A stretch of DNA of 64,000 nucleotides from Leucocoprinus leucothites (GCA_013368445.1 JAACJO010000005.1:1674001-1738000); one strand, 5' to 3'. Positions 24,130 to 37,200 are shown, counted from the stretch's first letter. Numbers and translations are program-made. Notes: a model not told the origin generated them from the sequence alone.

Positions 24130-25949
24130 ATGGTGCAATTCGACGCCGAAAAGAAGGGTAATTTGCTTGAACCTCAGCTGCAGCTGCATGAAGATCCGAA
24201 TTCAGGATCTACAGATGCCAGCAGGCGCACCACTCGCAGATACAATGTCAGTCTACCGATATCTCTGTCGCCTAAAATCCCCGTTTTCTGACTTTAGGCT
24301 AGATGGCCCTACTTTTACACTACTTGTTATGCCTCGTATTCTTCCTCCATGTTGGTCTCGGAATCGGAAAAGGCCCGGCCTTCAGCAAATACTACAATGA
24401 CTCCATGAAGAAATTCTTCCGTGCCTATCCGACATATACTTCTCCAGTCCACCCATGTACTTCCACTGTCCCTCCCATTTCTGAGAAAGAATTTGGATCA
24501 CGCCAACTCAGTCTCGCTAAAGCGCTGGTAGTCCTCAATGCTGAGGCCTACATCGCCGAACCAGGCGCTCAAACACAGTTCTTTGGCAACTTTTCCAACG
24601 TGGACTGGAAACTCTCGGAACGACCTCTCTTTCTCATTATAACACCAGGACAAAATCCCGTGGAGAACACTACCGTAGCAGAAGTCTCTGTGTTAACACC
24701 GAAATTCGAGGCAACGAGAGCCAGGCTGTTGAATATTCCTTTCGTGAAAAGGTACATTGAATGGGCAGAGGAAGAGGATCCGTATGCTGTAGCCGCGGAA
24801 GCTCTCGGGCTCTTCTCTAAGGACAGTTCGTTAAAGGGAAAGAACATCTTCATTGACAACAGCGCCCGCCACTTCCATTATGATGGTTTCAAAGGAGCCC
24901 TTGCCGGGATTGATATCAGCGTTAGCTCTGCGCCCTTTCAAGTCAACCAACTCAGAGAGCATAAATCCAATGCCGAGATTGAGATTATGAAATGCGCTAG
25001 TGAGGTCAGTCACCATTCCAGACTTCCGACTCGTAGTACTCTTGCTGATCCTGGTGCTTCAGGCTACGCTTCTTGCAATTCGGCACGTCCACAAACAAAT
25101 GCGTCTCGGGATGCGTGAGTCCGAAGCACGCAACATGATGTCTGTTGCGCTCTCCCAGATCGGCCTATCGCAGGGCGGCTGCTTGACACTCTTCGGAGGT
25201 TCGTTGGGTCCTTGCTTTCATGCGGCTTGTGGTGCACTCCTGACATATTCCACAAACCAGAGAACGCAGCACTCCCTCACGGAAGCGGGACTGACAAGGC
25301 ACTCGGACCAACAGATTTTGCTTTATTCGACTGTACTGCAACTCTTCACGGCTATTGGAGTGATGTCACAAGGGTAAGTCCCTTTTTCTATTTCTCACAA
25401 CTGTTTAGGTACGCTTACTATAGTCAATCAGACCGTTGCACTGCCTTCTTCTCAGATCAGTTCTCGACATTTGAACGTTTGGAGAAGTGTCGAACAAGCA
25501 CAAAACTGGGCAAAGTTAGCAGCCCGTGAGGGTGCTAATGCGCGAAGTGTTGATAAGACGGCTCGCGCAGCATTCCTTGATGATTTGAGTGGATACTTCA
25601 CCCACCGTTTAGGTCATGGTATGCCACTTTTTGCTCATCATCCCAGCCTACGTTAAACATGGGTTTTCACCAGGGATTGGACTCGAAGGTCATGAGCAAC
25701 CCTATTTGAATGGCGGAAGCAAGGCTGTTCTTCAACATGGCCACGCCTTCTCTATTGAGCCTGGTATTTACATAGAGGGCGAGGTATGCAACTCATCCCG
25801 CATCATTGATATCAAAGGAAAAGAGCTGAAAATATTCGTCATAGGTCGGGGTTCGCCTTGAAGACTGTGCCTACATCGGAGATCAAGGAAACTCTATCTA
25901 TCTGACAGAAGGTGCTGGTGGACCAAGTACGTCCCCTTGGGAGCCTTGA
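24130..25949 (+). CDS. Membrane-anchored M24 peptidase (aminopeptidase P/Xaa-Pro type)
   Basis: Aminopeptidase P enzymes release the N-terminal residue ahead of proline using two metal ions. A short hydrophilic N-terminus ending TTRRYN joins, across an intron whose acceptor is just before the ATG at 24302, to a hydrophobic segment (LLLHYLLCLVFFLHVGLGIG) that predicts a type II anchor. A creatinase-like N-domain follows. The pita-bread catalytic domain shows metal ligands in order: two Asp in FDCTATLHGYWSDVTR, His in HRLGHGIGLEGHE, Glu in SIEPGIYIEGE and Glu in GVRLEDCAYIGD. The frame ends STSPWEP. Cytosolic or secreted forms are commoner in the family; here a membrane or lumenal site is predicted. 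All five metal ligands are present and no lesion was seen. Confidence 0.9.
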
Positions 25950-26332
25950 GCAAACAATATTGCACCGAGGAGGACAACCAGACAATCAATTGTCAATGAT
26001 GTACATCCATACATAGCTACATACCAGAACACATCGGTTCATGACTATATATATTATTAGAGGCCGCTGGTCAACCGGAAGAGAGATAACAGAACAACAA
26101 GGCAAGGAGAAACCAAGAAAGAGGGAAGAAAAGTGGTATATGATAAGCGATTATTTGGCGAGTGAGATACTACAAACACAAAAAGGTGTGAGAAAATACA
26201 GAAGGGGAATACGTCTTGGGCCGACGGGGCATGAAATCCGTTATAGATATATGATGCGATATTCTGGTGATGCACGAGGAGAATTGTCCGAGGACAAAAG
26301 AATGCCGAATGGATGTACAAGTGATGAGTGAA
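25950..26332. other. Intergenic region between convergent genes
   Basis: This is the 3' flank of the M24 peptidase gene and of the small gene on the minus strand. Overlapping purine-rich open frames on the two strands reflect composition. No gene or signal is supported. Confidence 0.5.
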
Positions 26333-27127
26333 TTAGTGAAGATCGAGCAGCTCGTCAGGGGTTGGAGTTGGAAGGGGTATGGTAGCAGGAGAGGGCGGTA
26401 AGACAGGTGTAGGGGATTGAGTAGCTACATGACGGAGGAAAGGGTTGCGGGTATGCATGCGGGAGATAGGAGAGGCTAGATGATGCAGGTTGAACACATC
26501 AGCAAGGAGATTGATTTGGGCGCCAAATCACTCACAGAGCACGCCTGAAGAGAACCAGCGGAAGGATGCAGTCTCGCTGTCCGCGAAGACGTCTGGATCG
26601 ACTGTGTTGTCATTTTCAGGTGTCGCGGCAACCGGCGCAGGAGAAAGGGCATTGCGACTAGGTTGGTTGGAGCGCGCTGCGTCTAAGTCGTCGGCTTCGC
26701 TCTTTGGGGGAGCAGCCTCGATACGAGCCCTAGGCTTGAAGTTAAAGGTGGGACGTTCGTAGTTCCAGGCAGGAATGGAGTTGGAAGCACGGCGACGGGG
26801 GGAATTGGGCGGAAAGATGGAGACAGAAGGGCGGAGGATGGAGAGGAATTCCTCAAGGGCCTCTGACGGCAGGGCAGATCTGGAGACTGGTGAGAAGGGA
26901 GGGAAATGGCGGCCTAACGGGGCTCACCTGGGGGAGGCGCGGGGGGAATTGTCGGCGGACGGCCTGGAGTCATCGATGTCTGGGGAGCGGGATGCGATAC
27001 GCTCGGCCGGCGGGGACAGGAGGCGGACAGGGTGCGACCGGGAAAATATGGTGTGATGAGGGATCATACCGGCGATACGGACGGGGCGGGGAGCAACGAG
27101 GACTGGGTTTTCGTGGATGAAGGACAT
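26333..27127 (-). CDS. Hypothetical protein, Pro/Ser-rich, unknown function
   Basis: Three exons joined by introns 26880-26927 (48 bases) and one of 60 bases near 26460-26520 give a continuous frame of 228 residues. The start MSFIHENPVLVAPRP sits in a good fungal context (GCC before ATG). The first half is Pro/Arg/Ser-rich. A more structured stretch is SALPSEALEEFLSILRPS, followed by IPAWNYERPTFNFKPRARIE and, near the C-terminus, FADSETASFRWFSSGVLSSP. The end is proline-rich (TPVLPPSPATIPLP) and closes DELLDLH. No family was recognised. Exact in-frame splicing and codon-like composition support a real gene. It is divergent from the MFS gene at 27293, 165 bases apart. Confidence 0.7.
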
Positions 27128-27292
27128 GGCGGGCACTGGGAAGAGTTTGATGGAGGCGGCTGACTGACCACCCACGGTCCCGCTTTGTTTGGCTTTATTG
27201 TCTCCTGACAAACACAGTCCCGGGCCGAATCGACTGCTTAAAGTATGATGTCATTGGGGGGCAAGATTTCTTCAGCACAAGTACTCACATCC

Positions 27293-29388
27293 ATGGACCC
27301 TGCAAACGAGACTACGCCTCTGCTCGAGTCCCAGCAAAATGCATCCAAGGCCACAACACCCCTTCCAAAGGCCCAGCTCGCTATTCTCTGCTCCATCCGC
27401 CTTATGGATCCCCTCACATTCACCCAGGTCAGTTATTTCCATTCTGCTGATCCGAGCCACAGTCACGCTGTTATAGATATTTCCCTATATCAACCAGTTC
27501 CTCGTGTCGCTCAACCTCGTCCCCGATGAGTCGCAGATTGGCTTCTACAGCGGTCTCATTGTGAGCCCACTTCCCATCAATCAAATGAATAACTCCTTTC
27601 TGACAGCTACAAATTTAGGAATCCAGCTTCGCTCTTTTCCAGCTACTCTTCATATACCAATGGGCCCGCATCTCTGGTTCGTCATCTATCGTCTTCGTGC
27701 TCCCTTATTCTCATCCTTGTTCTAGATATGGTCGGTCGCCGCCCTGTAATCATCATTGGCACTACCGGCCTTTCAATATCGACTATCCTCTTTGGTCTTA
27801 CTTCAAATTTCTCCCAAATCCTACTCGCACGTTGTTTAGGTATGAAAAAGTCTGTTTTGTCTTGCTTCCATTCTGATAATATTTAGCGGGCACCTTTTCG
27901 GGTATTGCTGCCGTACTTCACTCCGTTCTCGGTGAGCTTACAGACCAAAGCAATCAAGCCATCGCCTTTCCCATCTATGGCCTATTCTGGCCACTTGGAA
28001 GCATTGTTGGGTGAGTATGCAATACCTGTGTCGTCTAACACATACTCAATCCCTTAAAGACCACTTATCGGGGGGACGCTCGCAAACCCAGCCGAAAAAT
28101 TTCCGCACATCTTTGGGTCTGTCGCCTTCCTCAGACAATACCCATATTTCCTTCCGTGCTTCTTCTCCGGTTTCGTTGCATTCTGCACAACTGTCTTCGC
28201 CTACTTTTTTCTTCATGAAGTGAGAGATTCACCGAACCCATAACAACGCCAATTGCTTACTCCACCCAGACCCTCCACAGTCACTCCGCAATACACGACG
28301 ATGGTGACAGTAAGTCTGAAGAAGAGGATCTGGAAACTCTTGTGGAACCCTCGACGACTTATGGCGCCCTCAACGCTTCGACGACCATCCAAACCAGTAT
28401 CCCAACTGGTACCCATGCTCACTCCGAGCCAGAAACCCACCCAGCCACAATAGCCCACAATGCACTTGTCCATCGAAACAAAACCACGCTCTTTGCAGCA
28501 CAAGACCCTCACGTCATCGTTCAAGAACTTTCCATGCGCCAACTCTTCTCGATTCCCATTATCGGCGCCTTATGCCTGTCAGGATGTGCCCTTTGCTTCG
28601 TCGCGACAGCATTTGATGCGGTGTTCGTACTATTCTGCTACACTTCCATAGAATTAGGCGGACTCTCTTTCAATGTAAGTGCATTCCAGAATCTTTTCCC
28701 CCATGGGGCACCAGTTTAGATCCTAATCTTTTTATCCTCCAGACATCCCAAATAGGATATGCACTTGCCATAGCTGGATCATCTTCGATTCTCATCCAGC
28801 TCACTGTTTTTCCGAGTCTCCTCCGAAGGTTCTCAGCTACGAAATTATACAATATCTCTATGTTTTTATGGCCGATTACCTTCGCTGCCATGCCGATATT
28901 ACATTTTACGATCGCCCCTGGTGCAGGGGATCCCGGGCCAAAGAGATTGGCGCTGGTGTGGACTGAAATAGTGATGTTGATGACGCTATCGCGGTTTGGA
29001 TGCCTGGCATACTCGTGAGTTCGACCCAATGATTTGTGTGGTATACTTGATCTTGATAATAGAGACACCAGTGTTAGCCTTATATTGTGCAAAGAGCATG
29101 CTCCTGCTCCCACTGCTCTCGCAAAGACCAACGGTCTCGTCCTTCTTGGAATGTGTCTGGCTAGAGCGGGTGCACCAGCATTCGTTAGGCGAGTGCTTGT
29201 CTCTTTTCTACACAACTTTTCACCTACTCACTCGGATTAAAAGCTCTGTTTTCGCATGGTCGATCAAGTATCATGTCCTTAATGGTTACTTCTGGATTAT
29301 AGTCATGGTTATCATCTGTCTACTTGGCTGCTCGCTATCAAGCCGTATCGCCCATCCACAAGGCTATGTTGGCCCCCCTATCATATAG
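27293..29388 (+). CDS. MFS transporter, paralog of the 19326-21521 gene
   Basis: A second 12-helix permease of the same subfamily. The N-terminus MDPANETTPLLESQQN carries an acidic dileucine-like motif (ETTPLL), often a vacuolar sorting signal in fungi. Helix 1 has LCSIRLMDPLTFTQIFPYIN; motif A reads ARISDMVGRRPV; helix 4 is LLARCLAGTFSGIAAVLHSV, followed by LGELTDQSNQAIAFPI and FWPLGSIVGPLIGGTLANP. The large central loop is acidic and Ser/Thr-rich. The second half has LCLSGCALCFVATAFDAVFV and the final hydrophobic segment GYFWIIVMVIICLLGCSL, ending GYVGPPII. The frame extends upstream to 27245, but the ATG at 27293 best matches the paralog. Substrate unknown. Convergent with the acyl-CoA synthetase gene. 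Confidence 0.88.
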
Positions 29389-29672
29389 AACGAAGACATT
29401 GCGTCAACATCTTGCACTGTGTTATATCCCTGCATTTAGTATTTTCATTCTTGTATACCACGTTGTCTCGCTTGTTTTCTTTATACTGCTTTTCTTGAAC
29501 CGTATTATAGAACTCGTAGTTGGAGTCCGGACAGCCATCATATTATATAATTGATTCGCTGCCTGATAAGTAAACGTATATAAGCGAAAATGGATATACA
29601 TGGAGATTGCTCTCCGATTATCGACTTCACCCTAGCAGAAATAAATGCAAAATTTAACTCAGATGGACCAGC

Positions 29673-32555
29673 TCAGAGCTTGATGAAGTTATTGCCACTC
29701 GAAGGCTCCCCAAGTGCATAAAGGGCTTCAAGTTCGACTTTGTAGAGGTTGGCAGCATCCTTGCGCTTGATCTTCATGGTGGGTGTGAGGGTATTGTTCT
29801 CAACGGAGAACGGCACAAGGGAGAGGTAGACACGCTTGACCATCTCAAAGCTACATTACAAATATGTCAGTCAAATATATTTAATGAGAAAGATAGAAAC
29901 CAGTCACTTACCCCTTCAACCCATTCTTCTGACCGTCCTTGGTAAGTTCGGCCAAAACATAGGCCTTGATCCTGTCATCCTTGACAACCTCGGACAACGC
30001 TGACTCGTCCTCAGGGGAAATCTTCTTCCCAAGGACTCGCGAAGCAACGCCAGCGAGTAAAATAGGGTCGGGAACGACAACCGCAAGGAGATATGACTGG
30101 AGCGAATCACCGTGCACGTAAATCTGCGCAATCAGAGGATTGGAACTCAACAAGTTCTCAATCTTCTCCAAGGCGACGTATTCACCCTGAGCGAGCTTCA
30201 TGATGTTTTTAACGCGGTCGATGATCTTGACGCGCCCGACGGAGTCTATCTCAGCGACATCACCAGTATGTAGCCAGCCTTCGTCGTCGAGCGCTTCTTT
30301 GGTATTCTTAGGGTCTAGATAGGATAGGCCACGGAGGATCAGCTAAAAAAAAACCCTTCTTGCTGGTAATTTGGTTAACGTACCCTTGTAATACTCGGTA
30401 AAGGTGTTCAAACCACGGATACAGAGCTCACCACGAGGGTTAGGCTCGTCCTCAGATGTGTACCCCATAGCAGGGACATCTACGAGCTTGACTTCATTTA
30501 CGGGTTGGGGAGGGCCAACAGTACCGCTAGCCGTAGAATCGCCGGGCCAGGATTTCGTAGTAGTGGCAGCGGTCTCGGTCATACCATAACTAGATACAAG
30601 CATTGATCAGTCCTCGGCAAATGAGTTTATGATGCGATGTTCTCGTACCCTAAAAAGAACAAGAGTTGAGTAGGAGACTAGAACCAGCGTGTTGTTACGT
30701 ACCTTCGTCCACCTCACAAGCGAATGCAATTTTGAGGAAGTCCATTACCTCTGAGCTGATAGGGGCTGAGCCGCTGGTAACGAGCTGGATCTGGCCACCA
30801 AGAACCCTTTGGATCTGGAAAGGCGAGTGAGATCGAATACACGGAAAGACCTAACTCGAGATGACCAGCCTTGCGGAAAACTATCTTATCCCAAAGTGGG
30901 TGTGTAACCTCCCCAGTAGTACGAAGCCTCTCAAGCTTCGTTGTCACTGCTTTGTTGAATATCTTGCCCTTGATACCAGGGACATTACCTCCAGTCATAG
31001 CGGCCTGATAGACACGGTTCAAGACACGAGGGACGGAAGGGAAGAAGTTAGGTTTGAGGAGCTGTGCATCCTCCAGAAGGCGAAGGGGATCGCCAGTGAA
31101 GTAACCAATTCGACCCCCAACAGCGATCGTGCAGAGTTCACAGATACGCTATCGATGATCGCGTGAGTTTGAGGTTCAGAAGAATAGAAGGCTGATGACG
31201 AACTTCGTAAATGTGAGCCAAGGGAAGGTAGGACATCAAAATGCCATCGTCGGGTAGGGCAAGACCATATAAGTTGGAACATGTGGCCATGGCAAGATTC
31301 TTGTGCCGCAGGATAACACCTAGCTAGCGTCAGTTTCGAGCTTAGTATTCAGAGTGAACCTGTACCCTTTGGGTTACTCGTCGTTCCCTGCGCAATCCAA
31401 TGAGCAAAATCGAATTCCTGGGTGCGGCGGTGGCGGGAATCACTAATCACGTACAGAGGTATAGCAGATAGTTGCAATGGTGTCGGGCGTGGGCTTGATG
31501 GGTTCAATTAAATTGGCTTTGCCATAGGCCTCGACTGAAGAGAAAGGTTAGTCCACTTGTGGTTCCGTTCGCTCGAGGACAATCATTGACACCTACGTTC
31601 ATGAAGTTCCTGTACTTTGATGCCCACAGACTGCCCCCATTCTACGAAAAGTTTGGCGGATTCCAGAGGTACCTTGTCGATCACAACAATCATTTTAAGG
31701 CAAGGTATTTGGCGCGCAAGCTTGAGAAGGGTCGAGACATGGTCGGAGGTTAAGAAAACTACTGTGGTATGGGCGTGGTTGATACTGAGAGCTGGATTTG
31801 AGCAATCACCGTGCGGAAAGCGAGGAAATGACATTACATGTATTCTGGGTGAAATTACAGTATGCTTAGAGTTTGGCCGGAAGAAGGTGTCAAGGATTGT
31901 ATCTCACCAACTGCATCTTTACCAAGGGTGTCATACAGACTGACGGAAACCTTATTGTAAGTTTGCATGGCAATATCGAGGATCTGCCATTCTATGTAAC
32001 ACCATCAGAGAGCTGCCGACCAAGAACGCTCGAAGAGAACATACCTGGACGATTGGGAGACCAGATACCGACAGTCTCATACTCGCCACCTCCCACAGCA
32101 CCAGTCCGGAAAAGATTGTATAAAGCACTGCCAATGTATTTCCTCCGGTTGTCTACTTCAGCCCAACTGAGCCATTCGTAACGGTCTGCGAACTTGAGGG
32201 GATTGGTCGAGACAATCGGACGATAACCTAGGAATGGGCGTTCTCGGCCGACCTTCAGCCCGTCCTCGAATACTTGATCCAACGTCATAAGGCGGTTTGA
32301 GGTGCTTTCGTCCAGGAGACCCCAAAGTCCTTAAGGAGAATCAAGCTACGATATAGATGTGGAGGAAACGAGACGTACCATTGCGGTAATGAGCTAAGGC
32401 ATAATGATAGTGAATTAGTGTGGAATAAGAGAGGAATAAGCGTGCCGCGACTTACCTGTTTGCCCAGGGCGCTTGGTGCCAGGAACAGGGACTGACTGCT
32501 TGTCAAAAGGGACGACGCTGGGCCAGTTCACAATTTTTTCTGTGTTGAGAGGCAT
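29673..32555 (-). CDS. Long-chain fatty acid-CoA ligase (AMP-binding superfamily)
   Basis: The enzyme activates fatty acids to acyl-CoA through an acyl-adenylate, feeding lipid synthesis or beta-oxidation. The N-terminal exon MPLNTEKIVNWPSVVPFDKQ joins to RLMTLDQVFEDGLKVGRERP and FLGYRPIVSTNPLKFADRYE, typical of fungal FAA-type enzymes. The phosphate-binding motif appears as QGTTSNPKG near 31360-31400, the adenylate motif as SSYGMTETAATTTKSW near 30550-30600, and the hinge region as GELCIRGLNTFTEYYK, then a DR-VK-IMKLAQGEYVALEKIE stretch near 30180-30240. The C-terminus LYALGEPSSGNNFIKL has no peroxisomal SKL-type signal. At least ten short introns interrupt the gene. Which yeast FAA gene is closest cannot be judged by eye. 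Confidence 0.92.
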
Positions 32556-33124
32556 AATGGGTAAGCAATGTTCAGAGAGGTGTTGTACTGAGCAAGCAGT
32601 GATGTTGGTACTGGTCACCGCTTTACATAGTGATTTACCATGTGAATTTCAAAAAGGCTCGGCAAAACCGTGTCCCTCTCAGCCGCCCTGTGTCCGTTGC
32701 GGCCTCAGAACTTTGGTCAGAACCGCTGAGGTATCCGCTTCATTAACACACTCATATATGCGTGACAACGACGTCGATGCGACATCGCTGACGTTCATAG
32801 CCATTCTGTCCGGCCCAAACTCGCGACGCCAGTAGGTAGGTAACCTTCTTGCTGGAAACCGTGATATTCCGAGCAATGTGATTAGCTGAAGTTCACCCCA
32901 CGTCAACTATTCGCCCGTGATATTGCACCCTGTGATCCTCACTACACCCCCATGACCGCACCACACTGTACGTCTCTTTGTGGTAGGTGATAGGATGCAT
33001 CGAGGTAGGCTATGTTAATTAGAGCAACGAAAGTTTTACAATATATCTGGAATACATATTTAGAGTTCTCAATCCACATATATACATCTACAATGCTGAG
33101 AAGCCGAAGGTCTCCCCAGAGCGA
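32556..33124. other. Intergenic region upstream of the acyl-CoA ligase gene
   Basis: This spacer lies between the acyl-CoA ligase start and the end of the penta-EF-hand gene, both on the minus strand. Short open frames on both strands have no recognisable content. It presumably holds the acyl-CoA ligase promoter. Confidence 0.5.
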
Positions 33125-34214
33125 TCAAGGTGCACCTAAAACAATCTATCAAGAATTAAGGTGAGGAAAAGATGTAATTCCGCAACATCACGATCATTAG
33201 AACGCACCGTCATGAATTGTTCGTAATTGAGCTGTACCCAGCCATCACGGTCACCATCATGGCTGTGAAAGTCTATGTTAAGCGTGAATATCATGACCAA
33301 GAAGAAGGGATCAAACCGTTGAAAAGCTTCCGTTACAGTCTTAACAACAACACAAGCCCTCACGAACCGGTCAAAGGTAATTCCAGGGGGAGGACCATAA
33401 CCGGTCGTAGGTGCCGATGCTAGAAAATATGTATCAGCCACCTACGTAACAGAATCTGAGATTTTGCGAGTAAGGACTCACCATATTTCTGCTCGATCAA
33501 AGTCAAGAGGGGAGGCGACAAGGTATAGCCAAAGCTGTGCAGCGCTTCCGCAAGTTCGCGTCCCTCGATGGAGCCCGAGCGATCTCGGTCAAAGTGTCGG
33601 AAGACATTTTGCCAGTCCGAGATGTATTTCCAGAGTCCAGCGAATTCTGCGGTTTGGACCATGTATAACCTCACCACACCGCCATTTGTTATCACAACAC
33701 GAACCTGTGAAGCTGATCGTACCACTTCTATCGGTGTCCTAGAGTCGGAATGAGGTAGGATGGATCAAACTAAGTCTTCCAAGTCAAAGAGGCAACATAC
33801 AAATATGGACATGAGCATCTTCACGGTATCAAGATCGAATCCTGTTTTGAATTAAGATTAAAACCACAATATCAGGAGGCGAATAGTGGAATATTGACTT
33901 GTCCAATTTCCTGAACACAAGCATCAAATTAACATAAACATCTATCGACCCCCTACAAAATTAAGTATGCAGTGCATACCGTTCAGCAGAGCCGATTGCA
34001 GTTCCTGGACAGTGATTGACCCAGACCGGTCAGCGTCAACTGCGGAAAACCACTGCCATAACTGAGGGTCAGCTCCTGGAGGAGGTTGAGGCAGCCCCCG
34101 CCAATTCGATGCCTTCTGGGGTGCCGCATAGGCGTTTGTTGGCGGCGGGGCTTGGTAGGATGGCCTGCTTGCGTTATAACTTGAATTGTGTTGTGAATAA
34201 TGCCTGTTATACAT
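33125..34214 (-). CDS. Penta-EF-hand calcium-binding protein (PEF1/ALG-2/peflin type)
   Basis: PEF proteins are dimerising calcium sensors; the yeast member Pef1 acts in budding and cation homeostasis, and animal ALG-2 works at ER exit sites and in membrane repair. A Tyr/Pro/Ser/Asn-rich N-terminal tail (SYQAPPPTNAYAAPQ) is followed by EF-hands: DADRSGSITVQEL, a helix NWTRFDLDTVKMLMSIF into DTDRSGTISFTEF, GLWKYISDWQNVFRHF into DRDRSGSIEGREL, a degenerate fourth hand and DRDGWVQLNYEQF. The frame is rebuilt over several short introns and ends TIVLGAP. The first, second and third loops keep calcium-coordinating Asp/Ser/Glu spacing. The closest human counterpart (peflin or ALG-2) cannot be fixed by eye. 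Confidence 0.88.
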
Positions 34215-37200
34215 GGTGGATGAACTGAAGAGAAGGATGAAGCCGCAGCAGCCAGAATAGCCGGACCCTATCCGACGAATCAGTCAGCCGGACGGACCTG
34301 GCTGGTGGCCGCCATTAACTAGAGTGGCTGTGTGATTTCCGCTCTTGCCGCAGTATCACGGTATGGCTTGACTATTACTGACTGTTACTGACTGTTGCTA
34401 AGAAAAATGACCCATCTTCCCGCAGTCTACTCAACACCTCCACGAAGTTGGTCTCTGCTCTAGTCTTGTTCTTTGTACTACTATCCCCGCTGCTCAGTCG
34501 GTCAGCTGTGATGCGATCAAGGAGATATTCTCACTCAGCGCCCAGTAAGATAGTGACATCCTTCCCTCCAAAAAAAAATCGGCAACGGCCTGCGATTCAC
34601 GCGTTACGGTGGAAAATAGAGTCCGTATTCCAAAACTCTTCACGAATCACCCGTAAGTCGCTCTGTAATTCTGACCGTTGCAGCCGCCCCCACATCCTCG
34701 CATGACATCATACTGTACAAGACGATGTGCTTCAGTTTTCTTACCACCTCTTTGGGTGGGAAAGATAGGGCAGGGTGTTGAAAGAAGCATATGTAAATGA
34801 CATGTCTTCTTTCGACGAAATCGTGGGTGAACGCTATTTATTCGGCATTCTATCGAAGTTCCAGCAATCGATGGCAACTGTCGATCGGAACCAGTTGATC
34901 CTGTTGTAACGTGTCTATTGCGCCAAACGCGAGATCCTAGAAAGATTTCTCGTCCCGACTTGCAACTGGAGAGTTCGGACTTCATGGGAAAGTTTCTCGG
35001 TATGAATCTAGACTTATATGGAAATATAGGGTGGCCCCAGGGTTACCAGCTGATATCATGGTGCTTGAACACCTCAGTCTGCCAGTGAATCTGACAATGA
35101 CTGGCAGTTCAAAGGGTAAGCTGTCCCTCAAAAATTTTCAGAGAGGAATGGATGTATCCAAGAGACAATTCAGGGCTTTGTCATGAGAACCAATAATAGA
35201 GAACAATGACAAGTATATCTGGCGGTAAATCGACTCCAAAAACGACGTTTACCCGCCTGAAGAAAATATGCACCAGGGAAATAAGCTCTAGAAGGAATTT
35301 CGCGTGGTACATGACACTCGATGACAAGAAATGTTCTAATTAAGTCTCCAATGTGATAAAGATATTGTAATCCCTGAGCAACTTGGCTCACACAGCTCGA
35401 AACAGTAGGCGTTGTTTCAGATAGGCCATGCTGTTCAGATGATGCGGCTACAGAGTATTGGTGACCGACGTACAACGTATTTTGTCGTTGACAAGTCTGC
35501 TGGAGCGAAGCTGCTAGCGGGAGTCAAGTGCTAAGCGACCGTGTGGCGAGACGAGTTCAACGCGTACAGTAAAGAATGGGCCACGCCCACGCTGAAAAAT
35601 GCGGTTGTGTCGGGGGAGCGCCAGAAACGAGGATCAACTAGACTGATGCTCATTCTCTAAAGAGAAGAGCTCCTGTGGGAGTGGGAAGCGAGTATCCCTT
35701 GAAAGCTCGGCTTAGCGCAACAATTCTCGGGTTCGGAGGTGCTACCGAGGGTGTATGCATGGTATTGCGAAATGCGGCTCGACGCAAACGGCACGATGCA
35801 ATGTGACCATTACATGAATCCCTCAGAAGATGCTGAACCATCATGACTACGGATGAGTCAGGATCTACGTGATCATAATTTTGCTCAGAATGGCTAGGTT
35901 GTGCAATTCCTTCTCCTCATTCCTGCGCAAATTTCCAAAGAACGTGGTGTGCAGGAAATTTGCGAGATGGTGAACAATGAACCTTCAGTGACAGTGTGCT
36001 ATTTGAGGCAAATCAGAGCAGTGCTCAAATCCAGAAACGATTAAACAGGGAAAGAGGATCCGGTGACATGGAAAACCATATCTGGCACGCATGACCAAGT
36101 CTCAAAGCAACACCGAGCCACGTTCCAGCAAGTAAAAGGAGTTCCAGCGTACACATTGGTTAAAGAAACCTGATTCAGATAAGTACTGTCCCTGCGAGGA
36201 GGCTTGGAGGATACACTCAGTGAAGGGAAGTGCTGTAAACCAGGGCCAGTAAGCCAGGGCCAAGCGTAAACCAAATACTGAAGTCGAAGCTCTCGAAAAT
36301 GAGATGAGACCGCGACTGGAATCCCGGCTGTATGAATAGGAGTTCTATAGATTTCAATAAAAGGTCGTGGACAGCGATGCTGACTTGCTCCAATCGGCAA
36401 GCGGAGGCATAATTGTGATGGATCCCAGGAATCAGAGCCAAGAACCACCCCAGGATTCGAGTTCCATTTATGCTGGGAAAGACGATCCAGGGGGTGACTG
36501 AAAACCTGCTGGGAGTGCACATACAATCCCAAAGCGCGAACAGATCCAGATCTCGGACCCCGAGCAAACATCAATACTAGCCGGTCCCTCCTTCAGAACG
36601 TGGTACCTTGAACGAGACAAGGAATATCCATTACAGTTACAGTCGATCGTCAAGGATAAATGCCAAGGATTGACACTCGCAACAAGGAGGTGCGGTCATA
36701 CCAGTGAACCGTGCAAGAATCTATCCATGCGAGTCATGTGTCTGGCACTGAGCACTGAGCACTATCTCTCATTGTCGAATTAGGTCACAGGGCCGAGCTA
36801 GTGAGACGGACCGCGGCCCAATTGGTCCTGTGCAATCCCAATGCCGGACTCAATATCAGGAAAAGTATGGAACTTACGAGGACCAGTTGTCCAGAATAAC
36901 CTGCTTGACATGATGTAGATTCAGTGTTGTTAATTCCAGTCACCGAGGGTGGAGTCACCCTGCTTTGGGTCCAATCAGGAGGCAGAAAAACAAAGACCCT
37001 TAGCTGAGTGAGTACAGAGTTCTTGTCAGTGGCATAGTGAGGATACACGTGGTTTTACAAGTTGAAGCAATAGACAGTTTGAGACGGGTGCGTCCAGAGA
37101 TTCTAACTTTGCAAAAAAAAAAAAAGTCTCGGCTCTTTGATAAAGTCGAGGGGGCGCATGTGCGAGCATCATGAGAAGGAAAGTCAATCTTGCGATGTAT

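Noticed and set aside
35715..35750. Sequence resembling a tRNA T-arm (GGTTCGGAGG)
   Set aside because: No pairing acceptor, D or anticodon arms at the right spacing.
36041..36574. 177-codon minus-strand frame with a hydrophobic overlapping frame
   Set aside because: Considered a relic of a multi-span membrane protein family, but no recognisable family pattern held in either frame.
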